This document shows positions 51,665-60,816 of a DNA stretch of 64,000 nt, piece by piece. The DNA is taken from positions 620,001 to 684,000 of the forward strand of contig JACKJB010000001.1 in the NCBI GenBank assembly GCA_020638155.1, written 5' to 3'. Below the pieces are notes generated by a model. It did not search any database. It had not been told where the DNA came from and was given only the letters and a program-made list of their open reading frames with translations. The position numbers were made by a program, and so were the translations under genes. Origin of the DNA: Rhodospirillales bacterium (GTDB taxonomy: Bacteria; Pseudomonadota; Alphaproteobacteria; Micavibrionales; Micavibrionaceae). Within the stretch, counting starts at the first letter, position 1. Every line of letters starts with the position of its first letter.

Positions 51665-52489
51665 TTGGTTGGTTTTCCTGATCAGATCTCGGTTTCAGAA
51701 CAAAATGCGGGGGCTGCGGACATTACGGCAGGCTATAGCAGTTTTGACGATTTCGTGCAGCGTAATCATTATCAATACAGCGCATTAACCATCCGGGAGG
51801 ATATGCCGGAGCTGGAACAGGCCGGCCGGGCCGATTTTGACCGGGTGCAGGCGTTGCATGTCGCGCGGAATCTGGATGATCTTAATGCGGACAGCGTGGC
51901 GTTGAACCAGACGATCAACACGGCGGTGGTGGCGGTTGCCGAACGTGATGTGAATGATCCCAACCAGGGGCAGATGCACTACGTTGCCTTTATGCAGGCG
52001 GGCGCGAATGCCCGGACGTATTTGTTTACCGAGAATATTACGATCAATCCGGACGGTTCGATCACATCGGAGATGGAACGCGGCAAAATGTTGATGATGA
52101 ATGATTATGAAGAGCAACAGGCTTTTGGGCGCCTCGCGGATAAATTCGGCAGCATAGCGCAGACCAGTGCTGAATTCCGGGATTTTGCGCGCGACGGGGA
52201 TATGGCGGTCGGCGGTACAGCGAACCGTGGCGGCGAATACAAGATTGAGCATACAGGCAGCGGTGTGGCCGTGTCATCATCGGCCGAACTGAATGACCGG
52301 AGCGGTGTGGAAATTGTCAGTGCTTATAGCCGCAGCGGTGAAGGACAAGTGCTGATGAAAATTTTCCGGGAAAGCGCCGAGGGGCAAATGCAGCAGGCGG
52401 CGTCTGCCGAAGGGCCAAGTGTTGACAGTAAAGCCAAATATAATGCGTTTTCCCAGCGGGAGCCAGGGATTGGCACGCTTGAGCCTTAA
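51665..52489 (+). CDS. Unrecognised hydrophilic protein (274 residues)
   Basis: A TTG start behind a strong AAGGAGGGG site. No signal peptide, no membrane segment, no known motif. The protein is acidic and Ala/Gly/Ser-rich with patterns such as DLNADSVALNQTINTAVVAVAE near 76-97 and a C-terminal low-complexity region (MQQAASAEGPSVDSKAKYN). The start NAGAADITAGYSSFDDFVQRN is polar and flexible. It converges with the histidine phosphatase, overlapping its end by four bases. No function is assigned. Confidence 0.6.
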   Translation: MVGFPDQISVSEQNAGAADITAGYSSFDDFVQRNHYQYSALTIREDMPELEQAGRADFDRVQALHVARNLDDLNADSVALNQTINTAVVAVAERDVNDPNQGQMHYVAFMQAGANARTYLFTENITINPDGSITSEMERGKMLMMNDYEEQQAFGRLADKFGSIAQTSAEFRDFARDGDMAVGGTANRGGEYKIEHTGSGVAVSSSAELNDRSGVEIVSAYSRSGEGQVLMKIFRESAEGQMQQAASAEGPSVDSKAKYNAFSQREPGIGTLEP

Positions 52490-53127
52490 AGCTTTATTGT
52501 GCCGCAAAACGGTGCGTTGCTTTTTCTTAAAGCGTCTTCTTCAACATCGAATTGCCAGACCTGCCATGGGAAGTCCTTACGGTCCGGGTAGGGTTCGAAA
52601 TAATGCAGGTGGCAGTTATCGATATGGTTTTCGTATTGCTGTTCATATAAGTGGAACAGTGAGAAAAACGTGCCGCCATGGGCGACGATCATAACCGGGT
52701 CTTCATGGCTGGCGTCAAGGATCTCTGTCATGGTTTTCTGGACGCGCATACTGAAATCATCTTTGTTTTCGCCGCCTTCGGGGCGGATGTTGGCTTTGAG
52801 CTTGGGCATGACGTCTTCCCACGGGTCGCCTTCCCATTCGCCGACCAGGTGTTCCCGCAGGTCGTTAATTTCATGCATTGCCAGCGACAGGGCTTTGTTC
52901 AGGTAAGACGCTGTGTCGCGGGCGCGGACCATGGGGCTGTGAAAGATTTTCGTCGGTTTGATTTCCAGCTTGTGAATGATATTGCCCAGGGTTTGCGCCT
53001 GTTGCCGTCCCCAGTCTGTCAGGGGAGAGTCTGTGCCGCCGCCTGCGGTGATTTTGGCAACGTTGGCGACGGTTTCCCCGTGGCGGATCAGGTAAAAAGG
53101 TTTTGCGGGTATCTTAAAGGGTTTCAT
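52486..53127 (-). CDS. Histidine phosphatase (phosphoglycerate mutase-like)
   Basis: 213 residues from the ATG ending at 53127, with a GGGGCAGG site upstream; upstream in-frame starts would run into recO. The catalytic His is in FYLIRHGETVANVA (about residue 15) and the second in IVAHGGTF near 148. Arg and Glu partners are visible in HSPMVRARDTA and LREHLVGEWEGD. The family includes cofactor-dependent mutases and many phosphatases; the substrate cannot be read here. It is divergent from recO. Confidence 0.85.
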   Translation of the reverse strand: MKPFKIPAKPFYLIRHGETVANVAKITAGGGTDSPLTDWGRQQAQTLGNIIHKLEIKPTKIFHSPMVRARDTASYLNKALSLAMHEINDLREHLVGEWEGDPWEDVMPKLKANIRPEGGENKDDFSMRVQKTMTEILDASHEDPVMIVAHGGTFFSLFHLYEQQYENHIDNCHLHYFEPYPDRKDFPWQVWQFDVEEDALRKSNAPFCGTIKL

Positions 53128-53173
53128 GGCCTGCCCCTGTTCATTTGGAATGGTCTGCTTCATAATTAGTCGC

Positions 53174-53905
53174 ATGGAACAGTGGCAGGATCAAGGCATA
53201 GTACTTTCTGCGCGCCCGCACGGGGAAGGCGGAGCGGTGGTTTCTGTCCTGACGGAAAATCACGGACGTCACGCGGGTTATGTGCGTGGGGCACATTCCA
53301 CGAAGATGCGCGGGACGCTGGAGCCGGGGACGCTTGTGGGGATTAACTGGCAGGCGCGGATTGAGGGCAATCTCGGGACCTATGCGCTGGAACAGGACCG
53401 CGCGCTGGCCAGCGGGTTCATGGGTGATCCGCTGAAGCTGGGGGCGCTGCTGTCGGCCTGTAGCCTGTGTGATGCGGCGCTGCCGGAGCGGGAAGGGCAT
53501 GAGGGGCTGTTTTACGGGTTGCTGGCGCTCATGGAGGCGCTGGATTCGGATATCTGGGGGGCGGCGTATGTGATGTGGGAAATTGCGCTGCTCAAAGAGC
53601 TGGGATTCGGATTGAACCTGACCCGCTGTGCCGGGGGCGGTGATGCAGACGGTCTGGCTTATGTCAGTCCCAAATCCGGGCATGCGGTGAGCCTTGAGGC
53701 AGGCGAGCCTTATAAAGACAAGCTTTTGCCGTTACCGGCGTTCCTGATGCCGGCACGGGGCGAAGCAACCGGCGGGGAAGTACTGAAAGGACTTGAAATG
53801 ACGGGGCATTTTCTCGAGCACTGGGTGTTCACACATCACAGCAAAGGCGTACCGGAGCAGCGGATTCGCTTTCAGGAGCGGTTTTCTAAAAGAAATGCGG
53901 TTTAG
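53174..53905 (+). CDS. recO: DNA repair protein RecO
   Basis: 243 residues from ATG 53174. RecO loads RecA onto gaps together with RecR. The N-terminal OB fold reads QGIVLSARPHGEGGAVVSVLTENHGRHAGYVRGAHS, and the helical region has LLSACSLCDAALPE and LLALMEALD; the KELGFGLNLTRCAGGG segment is the alphaproteobacterial form of the zinc-like region. A longer in-frame start at 53126 is not credible because it begins inside the divergent gene. No Shine-Dalgarno was seen. Confidence 0.9.
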   Translation: MEQWQDQGIVLSARPHGEGGAVVSVLTENHGRHAGYVRGAHSTKMRGTLEPGTLVGINWQARIEGNLGTYALEQDRALASGFMGDPLKLGALLSACSLCDAALPEREGHEGLFYGLLALMEALDSDIWGAAYVMWEIALLKELGFGLNLTRCAGGGDADGLAYVSPKSGHAVSLEAGEPYKDKLLPLPAFLMPARGEATGGEVLKGLEMTGHFLEHWVFTHHSKGVPEQRIRFQERFSKRNAV

Positions 53906-54000
53906 GTAAGGTTTCGTTAACACTTTGCTTTTACAGTGGTTTTATAGAAAATTTTGGCGGAAATTTGCGGTCCGCGGTGTGTAAAAGGTATAATTTCACT

Positions 54001-54276
54001 ATGCAGGTTAAACTGTACGTAAAAGAGGGATATGTGGCGTTTGAGTGTGAGGGCATCCTGCCCGAACCGCCCAGCAAAATCGTTTTTGATCGCCAGAGCC
54101 GGATTTTTACGTGGTTTTTCAAGCGTGCCGATAAGACGGTGGATGTGGATTGCCCTATTGATGATGAAATGATGGCGGCGATCGAGGATCAAAAAGTTTG
54201 TGGCGTAGGCTGCTACCAGGACGGCAAAAAACTTGCGGCGCTTCTGGTGCCTTTCGAACAAAAACAGGCGGCGTAA
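54001..54276 (+). CDS. Small unrecognised protein (91 residues)
   Basis: Starts at ATG 54001. It is a compact soluble protein, beta-rich in look: QVKLYVKEGYVAFECEGILP, then KIVFDRQSRIFTWFFKRADK, with a late CGVGCYQDGKK. Three cysteines (near 19, 70 and 74) could bind metal or form a disulphide, but no known motif fits. It is followed 21 bases later by another small gene and precedes parC. Function unknown. Confidence 0.55.
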   Translation: MQVKLYVKEGYVAFECEGILPEPPSKIVFDRQSRIFTWFFKRADKTVDVDCPIDDEMMAAIEDQKVCGVGCYQDGKKLAALLVPFEQKQAA

Positions 54277-54297
54277 ACGTATAATAGGAGGTATGTA

Positions 54298-54696
54298 ATG
54301 AGTGATATAACCGATGCAATTAAAAATAACGATGCTGATGCTTATATGAATGCTTTGCGTACTAATTCGGCTTACGCAGCACTGTTTGAAAATGGGATTT
54401 CCCCGGATATTGAAGCCGGGCTTAGAGCTGATTTTGCGGCGGATCAGGGCGGCGCAGCCGGCGGCTTTAGTATGAATAACATTGGCAACGTCCTGCAAGA
54501 GGTATGGGATGCGCTGAAAACCGGCGATTTTGGTAAGATGATCGAGTCTCTGGTCGGTCTGTTTAATCCCGCCGCGAACCCTGCTCTTGGAGAGCAAAAG
54601 CTTCAGGTCAATGCAGGCTTTTCAGCCGCTCATGCCGCGGGTGAAGATGTTGAACGCGCTTATAACGCCGCGATTGGCATCAATGGGCCCGGCTAA
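54298..54696 (+). CDS. Small unrecognised Ala/Asn-rich protein (132 residues)
   Basis: The ATG is preceded by a very strong AGGAGG site seven bases upstream. The protein is helical in look (SDITDAIKNNDADAYMNALR), acidic, with a Gly/Ala linker at 52-58 and a second helical half (IGNVLQEVWDALKTGDFGKMIESLVGLF). It has no signal peptide. Together with the preceding gene and the ones at 50700 and 51665 it forms a patch of four unknowns. No function is assigned. Confidence 0.6.
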   Translation: MSDITDAIKNNDADAYMNALRTNSAYAALFENGISPDIEAGLRADFAADQGGAAGGFSMNNIGNVLQEVWDALKTGDFGKMIESLVGLFNPAANPALGEQKLQVNAGFSAAHAAGEDVERAYNAAIGINGPG

Positions 54697-54763
54697 GGAT
54701 TAAATCCTTATATTGCTTATTCACGCTTGATTTCCGCAGGACGAAGGCGTTAAAGTCGTCGCC

Positions 54764-57010
54764 ATGGCGAAGAAAGACAATCCAGCTCCCGCAGCAGACC
54801 AGGTTGTAAACCAGCCGATCGGGGATATCCTCTCTGATCGCTATCTGTCCTATGCGTTGTCTACGATTATGAGCCGGTCGTTGCCGGATGTGCGCGACGG
54901 GCTGAAGCCTGTGCACCGGCGTCTTTTGTACGCGATGTACCAGTTGCGCTTGTCACCTGATACCGGCCCTAAAAAATCGGCCCGCGTTGTTGGTGATGTA
55001 ATCGGTAAATTCCACCCGCATGGCGATACGGCTGTTTATGATGCGATGGTGCGTTTGGCGCAGGATTTCGCGGTGCGCTATCCGCTGGTCGACGGGCAGG
55101 GGAACTTCGGTAACATTGACGGTGATAACGCGGCGGCGATGCGGTATACCGAAGCGCGCTTAACGGCTGTTGCCGGGCTGTTGCTTGAAGGGATTGACGA
55201 GGATGCGGTTGATTTCCGCGCGACCTATGACGGGGACGGGCGGGAGCCTGTCGTCCTGCCGGCGAACTTCCCGAACCTTCTGGCGAACGGGTCTTCCGGG
55301 ATTGCCGTGGGGATGGCGACGAATATTCCGCCGCATAACGTGCATGAGCTTTTGGAAGCCTGCGAATTGCTGCTGGACGAAGATCCGGATACTAAGACGC
55401 TGGCCAAAATCGTTAAGGGCCCTGACTTCCCGACGGGCGGTATTCTAGTCGAGCCGCATGAAGAGATCGTCAAAGCTTATGAAACCGGGCGCGGGGCGTT
55501 CCGGATGCGGGCGCGCTGGCACAAGGAAGAGCTGAAGCAGGGGCTGTACCAGATCATTGTCACCGAGATTCCTTACCAGATCCAGAAATCCAAGCTGGTT
55601 GAGAAGATTGCTGAGCTGATCCAGACCCGCAAATTGCCGATGCTGGATGACGTGCTGGATGAAAGTGCCGAGGATATCCGGCTGGTGCTGGTGCCAAAGA
55701 ACCGTAATGTCGAGCCGGAATTGCTGATGGAAGCGCTGTTCCGCAATACCGACCTTGAGACGCGCTTTAATCTGAATATGAACGTGCTGGATGGCGGGAT
55801 TACGCCGCAGGTCATGAGTCTGAAGGACGTGCTCCGGTCCTGGCTGGATCACCGCCAGATCGTGCTGGTGCGGCGTTCTGCGTACCGTCTGGACAAGGTG
55901 TTGCACCGGATCGAGGTACTCGACGGGTATCTGGTTGTTTACCTGAATATCGATGAAGTCATCCGGATCATTCGTGAGGCGGATGACCCGAAAATGGAAC
56001 TGATTGAAGCGTTCGGGTTGACTGAGGTGCAGGCGGAAGCCGTGCTGAATATGCGTTTGCGCAATTTGCGTAAACTGGAAGAGATGGAGCTGCGCAAGGA
56101 GCATGACGCCCTGAGCAAGGAGCGTGACAAGTTGCAGGCGCTCATCAAATCCGAAGCGAAGCAGTGGAAAGAAATCCGCCGCCAGATCGAAGAGCTGAAA
56201 AAACAATTCGGGCCGGATACTGAACTGGGCCGCCGCCGGACAGAAATCGGCAAAGCGCCTAGCCCGGTTGACGTTGAAGAGCTTGAAGAAGCGATGATCG
56301 AGAAAGAACCGGTGACGGTGATCTGCTCTTCCAAAGGCTGGATTCGCGGGTTCCGCGGGCATGGGCACAATCCGAAGGATCTGAAATATAAAGATGGCGA
56401 TCGCGGGCGTTTTGTTATTGAAGCGCAGACGACCGATAAGCTGTTGATCTTTGGTACGAACGGCCGCTTTTATACGGTGGGCTGCGATAAGCTGCCGTCC
56501 GGGCGCGGCTTTGGCGAGCCGATCCGCCTGATGATTGATTTGCCGAACGATGCGGATATCGCGGATATGCTGGTGTACCAGCCGGACGGCCGGTTGCTGG
56601 TGGCCTCTGAGGACGGGCGCGGTTTTGTTGTGCTGGAAAAAGATGTGCTGGCGCAAACCAAGTCAGGGAAACAGATCCTGAATGTCGGTACGGACGGCGA
56701 AGCCAAGATTTGTGTACGGATTGCCCCGGATGCGGACCATGTGGCGACGATCGGAACGAACCGCAAGATGCTGGTCTTTTCGCTGGAAGAAATTCCGGAG
56801 ATGGCCAAAGGCAAAGGCGTCATCCTGCAGCGCTACAAAGACGGCGAGTTGTCCGATATTAAAACGTTCAAATGGGAGAGCGGCTTTACCTATAAATACG
56901 GGGCAGGGGAGACGATGGTCGAAGACCTGAACCCGTGGTTAGGGCAACGTGCGCAAGCCGGTCGTCTGCCGCCGAACGGTTTTCCGAAAAATAACAAATT
57001 TGGTGATTGA
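54764..57010 (+). CDS. parC: DNA topoisomerase IV subunit A
   Basis: 748 residues, matching ParC rather than the longer GyrA. The N-terminal breakage domain has [35 protein letters not shown] and the catalytic Tyr128 in [12 protein letters not shown], which forms the covalent DNA link. The C-terminal half has the beta-pinwheel repeats ([28 protein letters not shown]). With ParE it decatenates daughter chromosomes. The stop converges with motB seven bases away. The ParE gene is not in the window. Confidence 0.95.
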   Translation: MAKKDNPAPAADQVVNQPIGDILSDRYLSYALSTIMSRSLPDVRDGLKPVHRRLLYAMYQLRLSPDTGPKKSARVVGDVIGKFHPHGDTAVYDAMVRLAQDFAVRYPLVDGQGNFGNIDGDNAAAMRYTEARLTAVAGLLLEGIDEDAVDFRATYDGDGREPVVLPANFPNLLANGSSGIAVGMATNIPPHNVHELLEACELLLDEDPDTKTLAKIVKGPDFPTGGILVEPHEEIVKAYETGRGAFRMRARWHKEELKQGLYQIIVTEIPYQIQKSKLVEKIAELIQTRKLPMLDDVLDESAEDIRLVLVPKNRNVEPELLMEALFRNTDLETRFNLNMNVLDGGITPQVMSLKDVLRSWLDHRQIVLVRRSAYRLDKVLHRIEVLDGYLVVYLNIDEVIRIIREADDPKMELIEAFGLTEVQAEAVLNMRLRNLRKLEEMELRKEHDALSKERDKLQALIKSEAKQWKEIRRQIEELKKQFGPDTELGRRRTEIGKAPSPVDVEELEEAMIEKEPVTVICSSKGWIRGFRGHGHNPKDLKYKDGDRGRFVIEAQTTDKLLIFGTNGRFYTVGCDKLPSGRGFGEPIRLMIDLPNDADIADMLVYQPDGRLLVASEDGRGFVVLEKDVLAQTKSGKQILNVGTDGEAKICVRIAPDADHVATIGTNRKMLVFSLEEIPEMAKGKGVILQRYKDGELSDIKTFKWESGFTYKYGAGETMVEDLNPWLGQRAQAGRLPPNGFPKNNKFGD

Positions 57011-57016
57011 TGTTCC

Positions 57017-58048
57017 TTACGGGAAGTAGACGCTGCCCGGGGTCTTCTGGAAGCTGCCGTCAGGTTCGTCGCTGATTGCCGGCAGGTCCCATTCGCTGCT
57101 GTCTTCGATTTCCTGCTCGACATCATCCGGGAGTTCCCCGAACGCCCCGCGTTCAAAGGCCTGTTTGACGCTTTCACGAAGCAAGATCACGCTGATCCGG
57201 CGATTACGGGGGTCGAGCGGATTCTCAGTAATCAGGTGTTCCCGGTCGGCTTTACCCATCACATCGTTCAGACGGTCCACGGCAATGCCGTCATCGAGCA
57301 GAACCCGGCGGGCAGAGTTGGCGCGGTCGGCGGAAAGTTCCCAGTTCGTATAGGTCGCGCCCGGTGCGTATTTATAAGAGTCGGTATGGCCGCGGACCGA
57401 TACATCGTTTGGCATTGTCTGTATAGCGGTGGCAACGGTGGACATCAGCTTTTGCATGTAGGGCAGCATGTTGGCGCTGCCGCTGGCGAACATCGGCCGC
57501 CCTTCCTGGTCGATGATCTGGATGCGCAGGCCTTCCGGCGTAACGTCGATTTTGACATGTTTGGCCAGTTCCCGGAGTTCTTCATTGCCTTGCAGGGCTT
57601 TTTCGATTTCCTGTTTGGCTTCTTCAAAGCGCTTGTTTTCCTGTTCGCGCAGCTGTTCTTCCAGCTGCTTCAGGTTTGAGATCTTGCCTTCCCCTGTTGC
57701 CTGCTCTCCGCGTTTGTAGCCGGAGGTCTCCGGAGGGACCGGCTTGGTCATTGTCTCGGCCATCGTGCCTTCCTTGGTCATGGTCAGGCCGCCCATAACC
57801 CCGCCGGAGCCGCTACGGCTGTCGGCGATTCTCGGGTGGGAAGGATCAAAATAACTTGAAATGACCTGAAGCGCTTCATCCGTACTGACATTCAGCAGCC
57901 AGAGTAGCAGGAAGAACGCCATCATCGCGGTCACGAAATCGGCATAAGCCACTTTCCACGCGCCGCCATGGTGGCCGCCGCCTTTTTTGATCACCTTCTT
58001 ATTGATGATGACCACATTCATTTCATCCTGTTTGCTGCCTTTGGCCAT
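57017..58048 (-). CDS. motB: Flagellar motor stator protein MotB
   Basis: 343 residues. The Plug-type N-terminus KVAYADFVTAMMAFFLLLWLL has the membrane helix with the proton-binding aspartate, Asp37. A helical middle (EEQLREQENKRFEEAKQEI) is followed by the OmpA-like peptidoglycan-binding domain: VSVRGHTDSYKY and NPLDPRNRRISVILL. It anchors the motor to the wall. motA lies 14 bases upstream on the same strand. Confidence 0.95.
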   Translation of the reverse strand: MAKGSKQDEMNVVIINKKVIKKGGGHHGGAWKVAYADFVTAMMAFFLLLWLLNVSTDEALQVISSYFDPSHPRIADSRSGSGGVMGGLTMTKEGTMAETMTKPVPPETSGYKRGEQATGEGKISNLKQLEEQLREQENKRFEEAKQEIEKALQGNEELRELAKHVKIDVTPEGLRIQIIDQEGRPMFASGSANMLPYMQKLMSTVATAIQTMPNDVSVRGHTDSYKYAPGATYTNWELSADRANSARRVLLDDGIAVDRLNDVMGKADREHLITENPLDPRNRRISVILLRESVKQAFERGAFGELPDDVEQEIEDSSEWDLPAISDEPDGSFQKTPGSVYFP

Positions 58049-58062
58049 GCTTTATCCTGATT

Positions 58063-58929
58063 TTATCCCGGGCTTGGCAATTCGTTCAGTTTTTCTTCAA
58101 GCTCGTTAAATTCCGGGCGGACATGGTGCGGCAGGAATTTACGGGCGAACTCGACTGCCACCTGCGGTGCGGCACCGTTCAGGAAGGACAGAATGGCGAG
58201 CTTGATGCAGCGGTAATACAGCACTTCGGACTCGCCTTTCGCGCCCAGCGCCCCGGCAATCGGGCCGACAAAGCCGTAAGCCAGGAACACCCCGAGGAAT
58301 GTCCCGACAAGGGCGCCGCCGATCATCTTCCCTAAAACTTCCGGCGGTTCGGTAATGGACCCCATGGTTTTGATAACGCCCAGAACTGCGGCCACGATCC
58401 CCAGTGCGGGGATCCCGTCCGCCATTGTTTGTACGGCGTGGGACGGGTGCATTTTTTCCTGTTCCAGCGTTTCGATTTCCTCATCCATCAAGGCTTCGAT
58501 TTCGTGAGGATTTTCGTTACCCAGCGAAATAATACGCAAGTAATCGCACAGGAAGGTCATGGCGTGATGATCGCCGTGAAAGCCGGGGAATTGTTTGAAC
58601 AGTTCGCTTTCTTCCGGTTCTTCGATATGGGATTCAAGGGCGAGCCAGCCTTTGGTCCGGGCCAGTTTGAACAGCATGTAAAGGACGCTGAGCAGTTCCA
58701 GATATGATTCTTTGTTATGGGCTTCGGGCTTAATCAGGCAGTTCAGGTTTTGGAGGGTGTGTTTGATCGTATGCGTCGTGTTGGAAACGATAAAAGCGCC
58801 GATCGCCGCTCCGCCGATAATCATCATCTCAAAGGGGAGTGCCTCGATAATAGGCTTCATCTTCCCGCCGGCGAGCGTATAACCGGCAAACACACAAACG
58901 ACAACGATTAAAAGGCCCAGAAGCTTCAT
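58063..58929 (-). CDS. motA: Flagellar motor stator protein MotA
   Basis: 288 residues from the ATG ending at 58929, which opens the normal MotA helix LLGLLIVVVCVFAGYTLAGG. Four membrane segments (about 3-20, 33-50, 170-190, 200-225) and a cytosolic loop with charged residues (LARTKGWLALESHIEEPEES) that contact FliG are present. The proline-bearing ADGIPALGIVAAVLGVIKTMG and ALVGTFLGVFLAYGFVGP helices form the ion path with MotB. It is cotranscribed with motB. An upstream in-frame ATG (58962) adds a basic leader with no support. Confidence 0.95.
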   Translation of the reverse strand: MKLLGLLIVVVCVFAGYTLAGGKMKPIIEALPFEMMIIGGAAIGAFIVSNTTHTIKHTLQNLNCLIKPEAHNKESYLELLSVLYMLFKLARTKGWLALESHIEEPEESELFKQFPGFHGDHHAMTFLCDYLRIISLGNENPHEIEALMDEEIETLEQEKMHPSHAVQTMADGIPALGIVAAVLGVIKTMGSITEPPEVLGKMIGGALVGTFLGVFLAYGFVGPIAGALGAKGESEVLYYRCIKLAILSFLNGAAPQVAVEFARKFLPHHVRPEFNELEEKLNELPSPG

Positions 58930-59091
58930 GCCGACAAGAAATCCTTTCTTGCAATATTGCAATGGCGGCCGGAATGGCCTGCACAGAATACAGCCTGCCA
59001 GAAACTTCTTAACAGACTCTAACTATATTCGCCTGTTTTGTATTTTATATCAAGATGTTCACAAAAAAATGCATAACCGGTTATGGCGGCG

Positions 59092-60732
59092 TTACGGTGC
59101 GGGGGCTGGGATTTTTTCCGGGTCGAACTGCGGTTTGCTCAGCGGGTAGCCGTAATAATATCCCTGGCCCATCTGGACCCCCAGGGACAGCATCTGGTCT
59201 TTTTGTTCCTGTGTTTCAATTTGTTCGGCAATGACCCTGATATCAAGGTCCCTGCACATCTGGCTCAGGTTTTTGACCAGGACCTGGTCACGGTGAGCGC
59301 CCAGGATTTTGCGGGTGTACTGCCCGTCAATCTTGATGAAATCGACATCAAGCTGCTGGATGTACTGCAGGGAGCCGGCACCGGCACCGAAATCGTCAAG
59401 GCAGACCTGGTATCCCTTGGATTGCAGAATTCTGATAAAGCTGTTGACCATTTCCAGCTCTGTAATCATTGTGGATTCCGTAATTTCGAAAATCATGCGC
59501 TGTGCCAGTTGTGGGTTCATATCCAGTTTTGCGGTTAAGGTCTTGAAAAACTGTTCATTTTGTATGGATTGGCCGGACAGGTTCATGGCAAAGCGCATAC
59601 GGTTGTTGGCAGCCTTGTAGAGCAGGTAGTTGATCACGCGTTCGCACACGGCGATGTCAAAATCTGCTGCCATACCAATATCTTCGCCGAAGATGATCCA
59701 TTCCTGGGTTGAGCCTTCGCCTTTGAAGCGGGAGACGATTTCAAAATGGGACAGGGTTGTCGTTTCCATATCGACAATTGGTTGAAATTCAAAATTGAAA
59801 CTGAGCTGTTCGACAACCGTTTTGAACTGGTGAATCTTCTGGGCGTTGGCGCTGACATAGGCTTTGAAGCCGGAATTGAGCGTTTCGATATTCAGGGCCG
59901 TGCCTTTGCGTTCGAACTCGTTAATCGTGTAAATCAGGGCTTTCGTCGTTTCGCGTTCGCTCAGGCTTTGCAGATCGGCGGAAACGGTTTTGCTTTCAAT
60001 GCTGAAACCTTCTCCCGTCGGATCGCTCTGTCTGGCAAGGGATTCAAGTTTGTTTCGCAACGTATCGGAATCTACGGTTTTGTCGTGAATCACGCTGTAG
60101 CGACCGTCATCGATTGCCGCGGCGGCATAACCGTCAAAAGAATTACTGCTCAGGATATCGGTGACGGCCTGTGTGAATTGTCTCCATATTTCGTCGCCAA
60201 GCGTTTCTTTGATCTGTCCGGCACCGTTGATATCGAGCAAGGTGATATCGACGTCTTCGCCGAGAGAGCGGGCCAGGTTAAACGCTTCGACAGCGCTATA
60301 CAGGAACGTGTCTTTGTCCAGCAGCGTTTGGGATTCATACTCCCCGGTAATCTCGGCCAGTTTCATCAGCATTTCATTCGGGAAACCAACGGTGAGATAG
60401 AAGCTGTCACTATCCGGCATTTTAATGCCGTTGACGATCACGTCACGCCCGCCGTACACGTCCTGTATTCTGACGTGGAACGGGCCGCACCGTTCGGCCT
60501 CTTTGGCCCGTTTGCGCATCCGGACCAGGGTGGGGCGGTCCTTTTCATTAAACATATCCAGCCACTCGCCACCGCTTAGGGAAGCGGGATCAATGCCGGT
60601 GATGCTCTTGGCGGCACCCAGCGCATAGACGATGCCCCCGTCTTCCGCGACTTCCAGAAACAAATCCGAAGACGCAAAGGAAAAGGCGAGAAAACGGTCT
60701 CTTTGGGCTTTTATGTCTTTTGTATCAGCCAT
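59092..60732 (-). CDS. EAL-domain protein with degenerate GGDEF-like region
   Basis: 546 residues from the ATG ending at 60732 (ACAGGACG upstream). A PAS-like N-terminus (about 15-120) leads to a region about 135-275 that resembles a GGDEF domain but has no GGDEF motif (AAIDDGRYSVIHD at the site). The EAL domain (about 300-540) reads FEIVSRF in place of EALLR, but keeps NLSGQS, FEITES, LDDFGAGAGSLQ, IKIDGQY and AEQIETQEQ. It may degrade or only bind c-di-GMP; the changed EAL motif makes activity less certain than for the protein at 26948. It is beside motA, suggesting motility control. Confidence 0.85.
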   Translation of the reverse strand: MADTKDIKAQRDRFLAFSFASSDLFLEVAEDGGIVYALGAAKSITGIDPASLSGGEWLDMFNEKDRPTLVRMRKRAKEAERCGPFHVRIQDVYGGRDVIVNGIKMPDSDSFYLTVGFPNEMLMKLAEITGEYESQTLLDKDTFLYSAVEAFNLARSLGEDVDITLLDINGAGQIKETLGDEIWRQFTQAVTDILSSNSFDGYAAAAIDDGRYSVIHDKTVDSDTLRNKLESLARQSDPTGEGFSIESKTVSADLQSLSERETTKALIYTINEFERKGTALNIETLNSGFKAYVSANAQKIHQFKTVVEQLSFNFEFQPIVDMETTTLSHFEIVSRFKGEGSTQEWIIFGEDIGMAADFDIAVCERVINYLLYKAANNRMRFAMNLSGQSIQNEQFFKTLTAKLDMNPQLAQRMIFEITESTMITELEMVNSFIRILQSKGYQVCLDDFGAGAGSLQYIQQLDVDFIKIDGQYTRKILGAHRDQVLVKNLSQMCRDLDIRVIAEQIETQEQKDQMLSLGVQMGQGYYYGYPLSKPQFDPEKIPAPAP

Positions 60733-60816
60733 CGTCCTGTCATGCGGTTGCATTCCTCCACATTACTACTATGCGCGATGGCTAATTTATTATTCGTTAA
60801 AGTGACTTACGGTAAA

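Noticed and set aside
53126..53173. Upstream extension of recO
   Set aside because: The extra 16 residues lie over the divergent phosphatase start, and family alignments begin at the later ATG.
55445..56656. 403-codon minus-strand frame inside parC
   Set aside because: It lies fully antisense to conserved ParC sequence, and its protein is a Gln/His/Phe-rich shadow with no family features.
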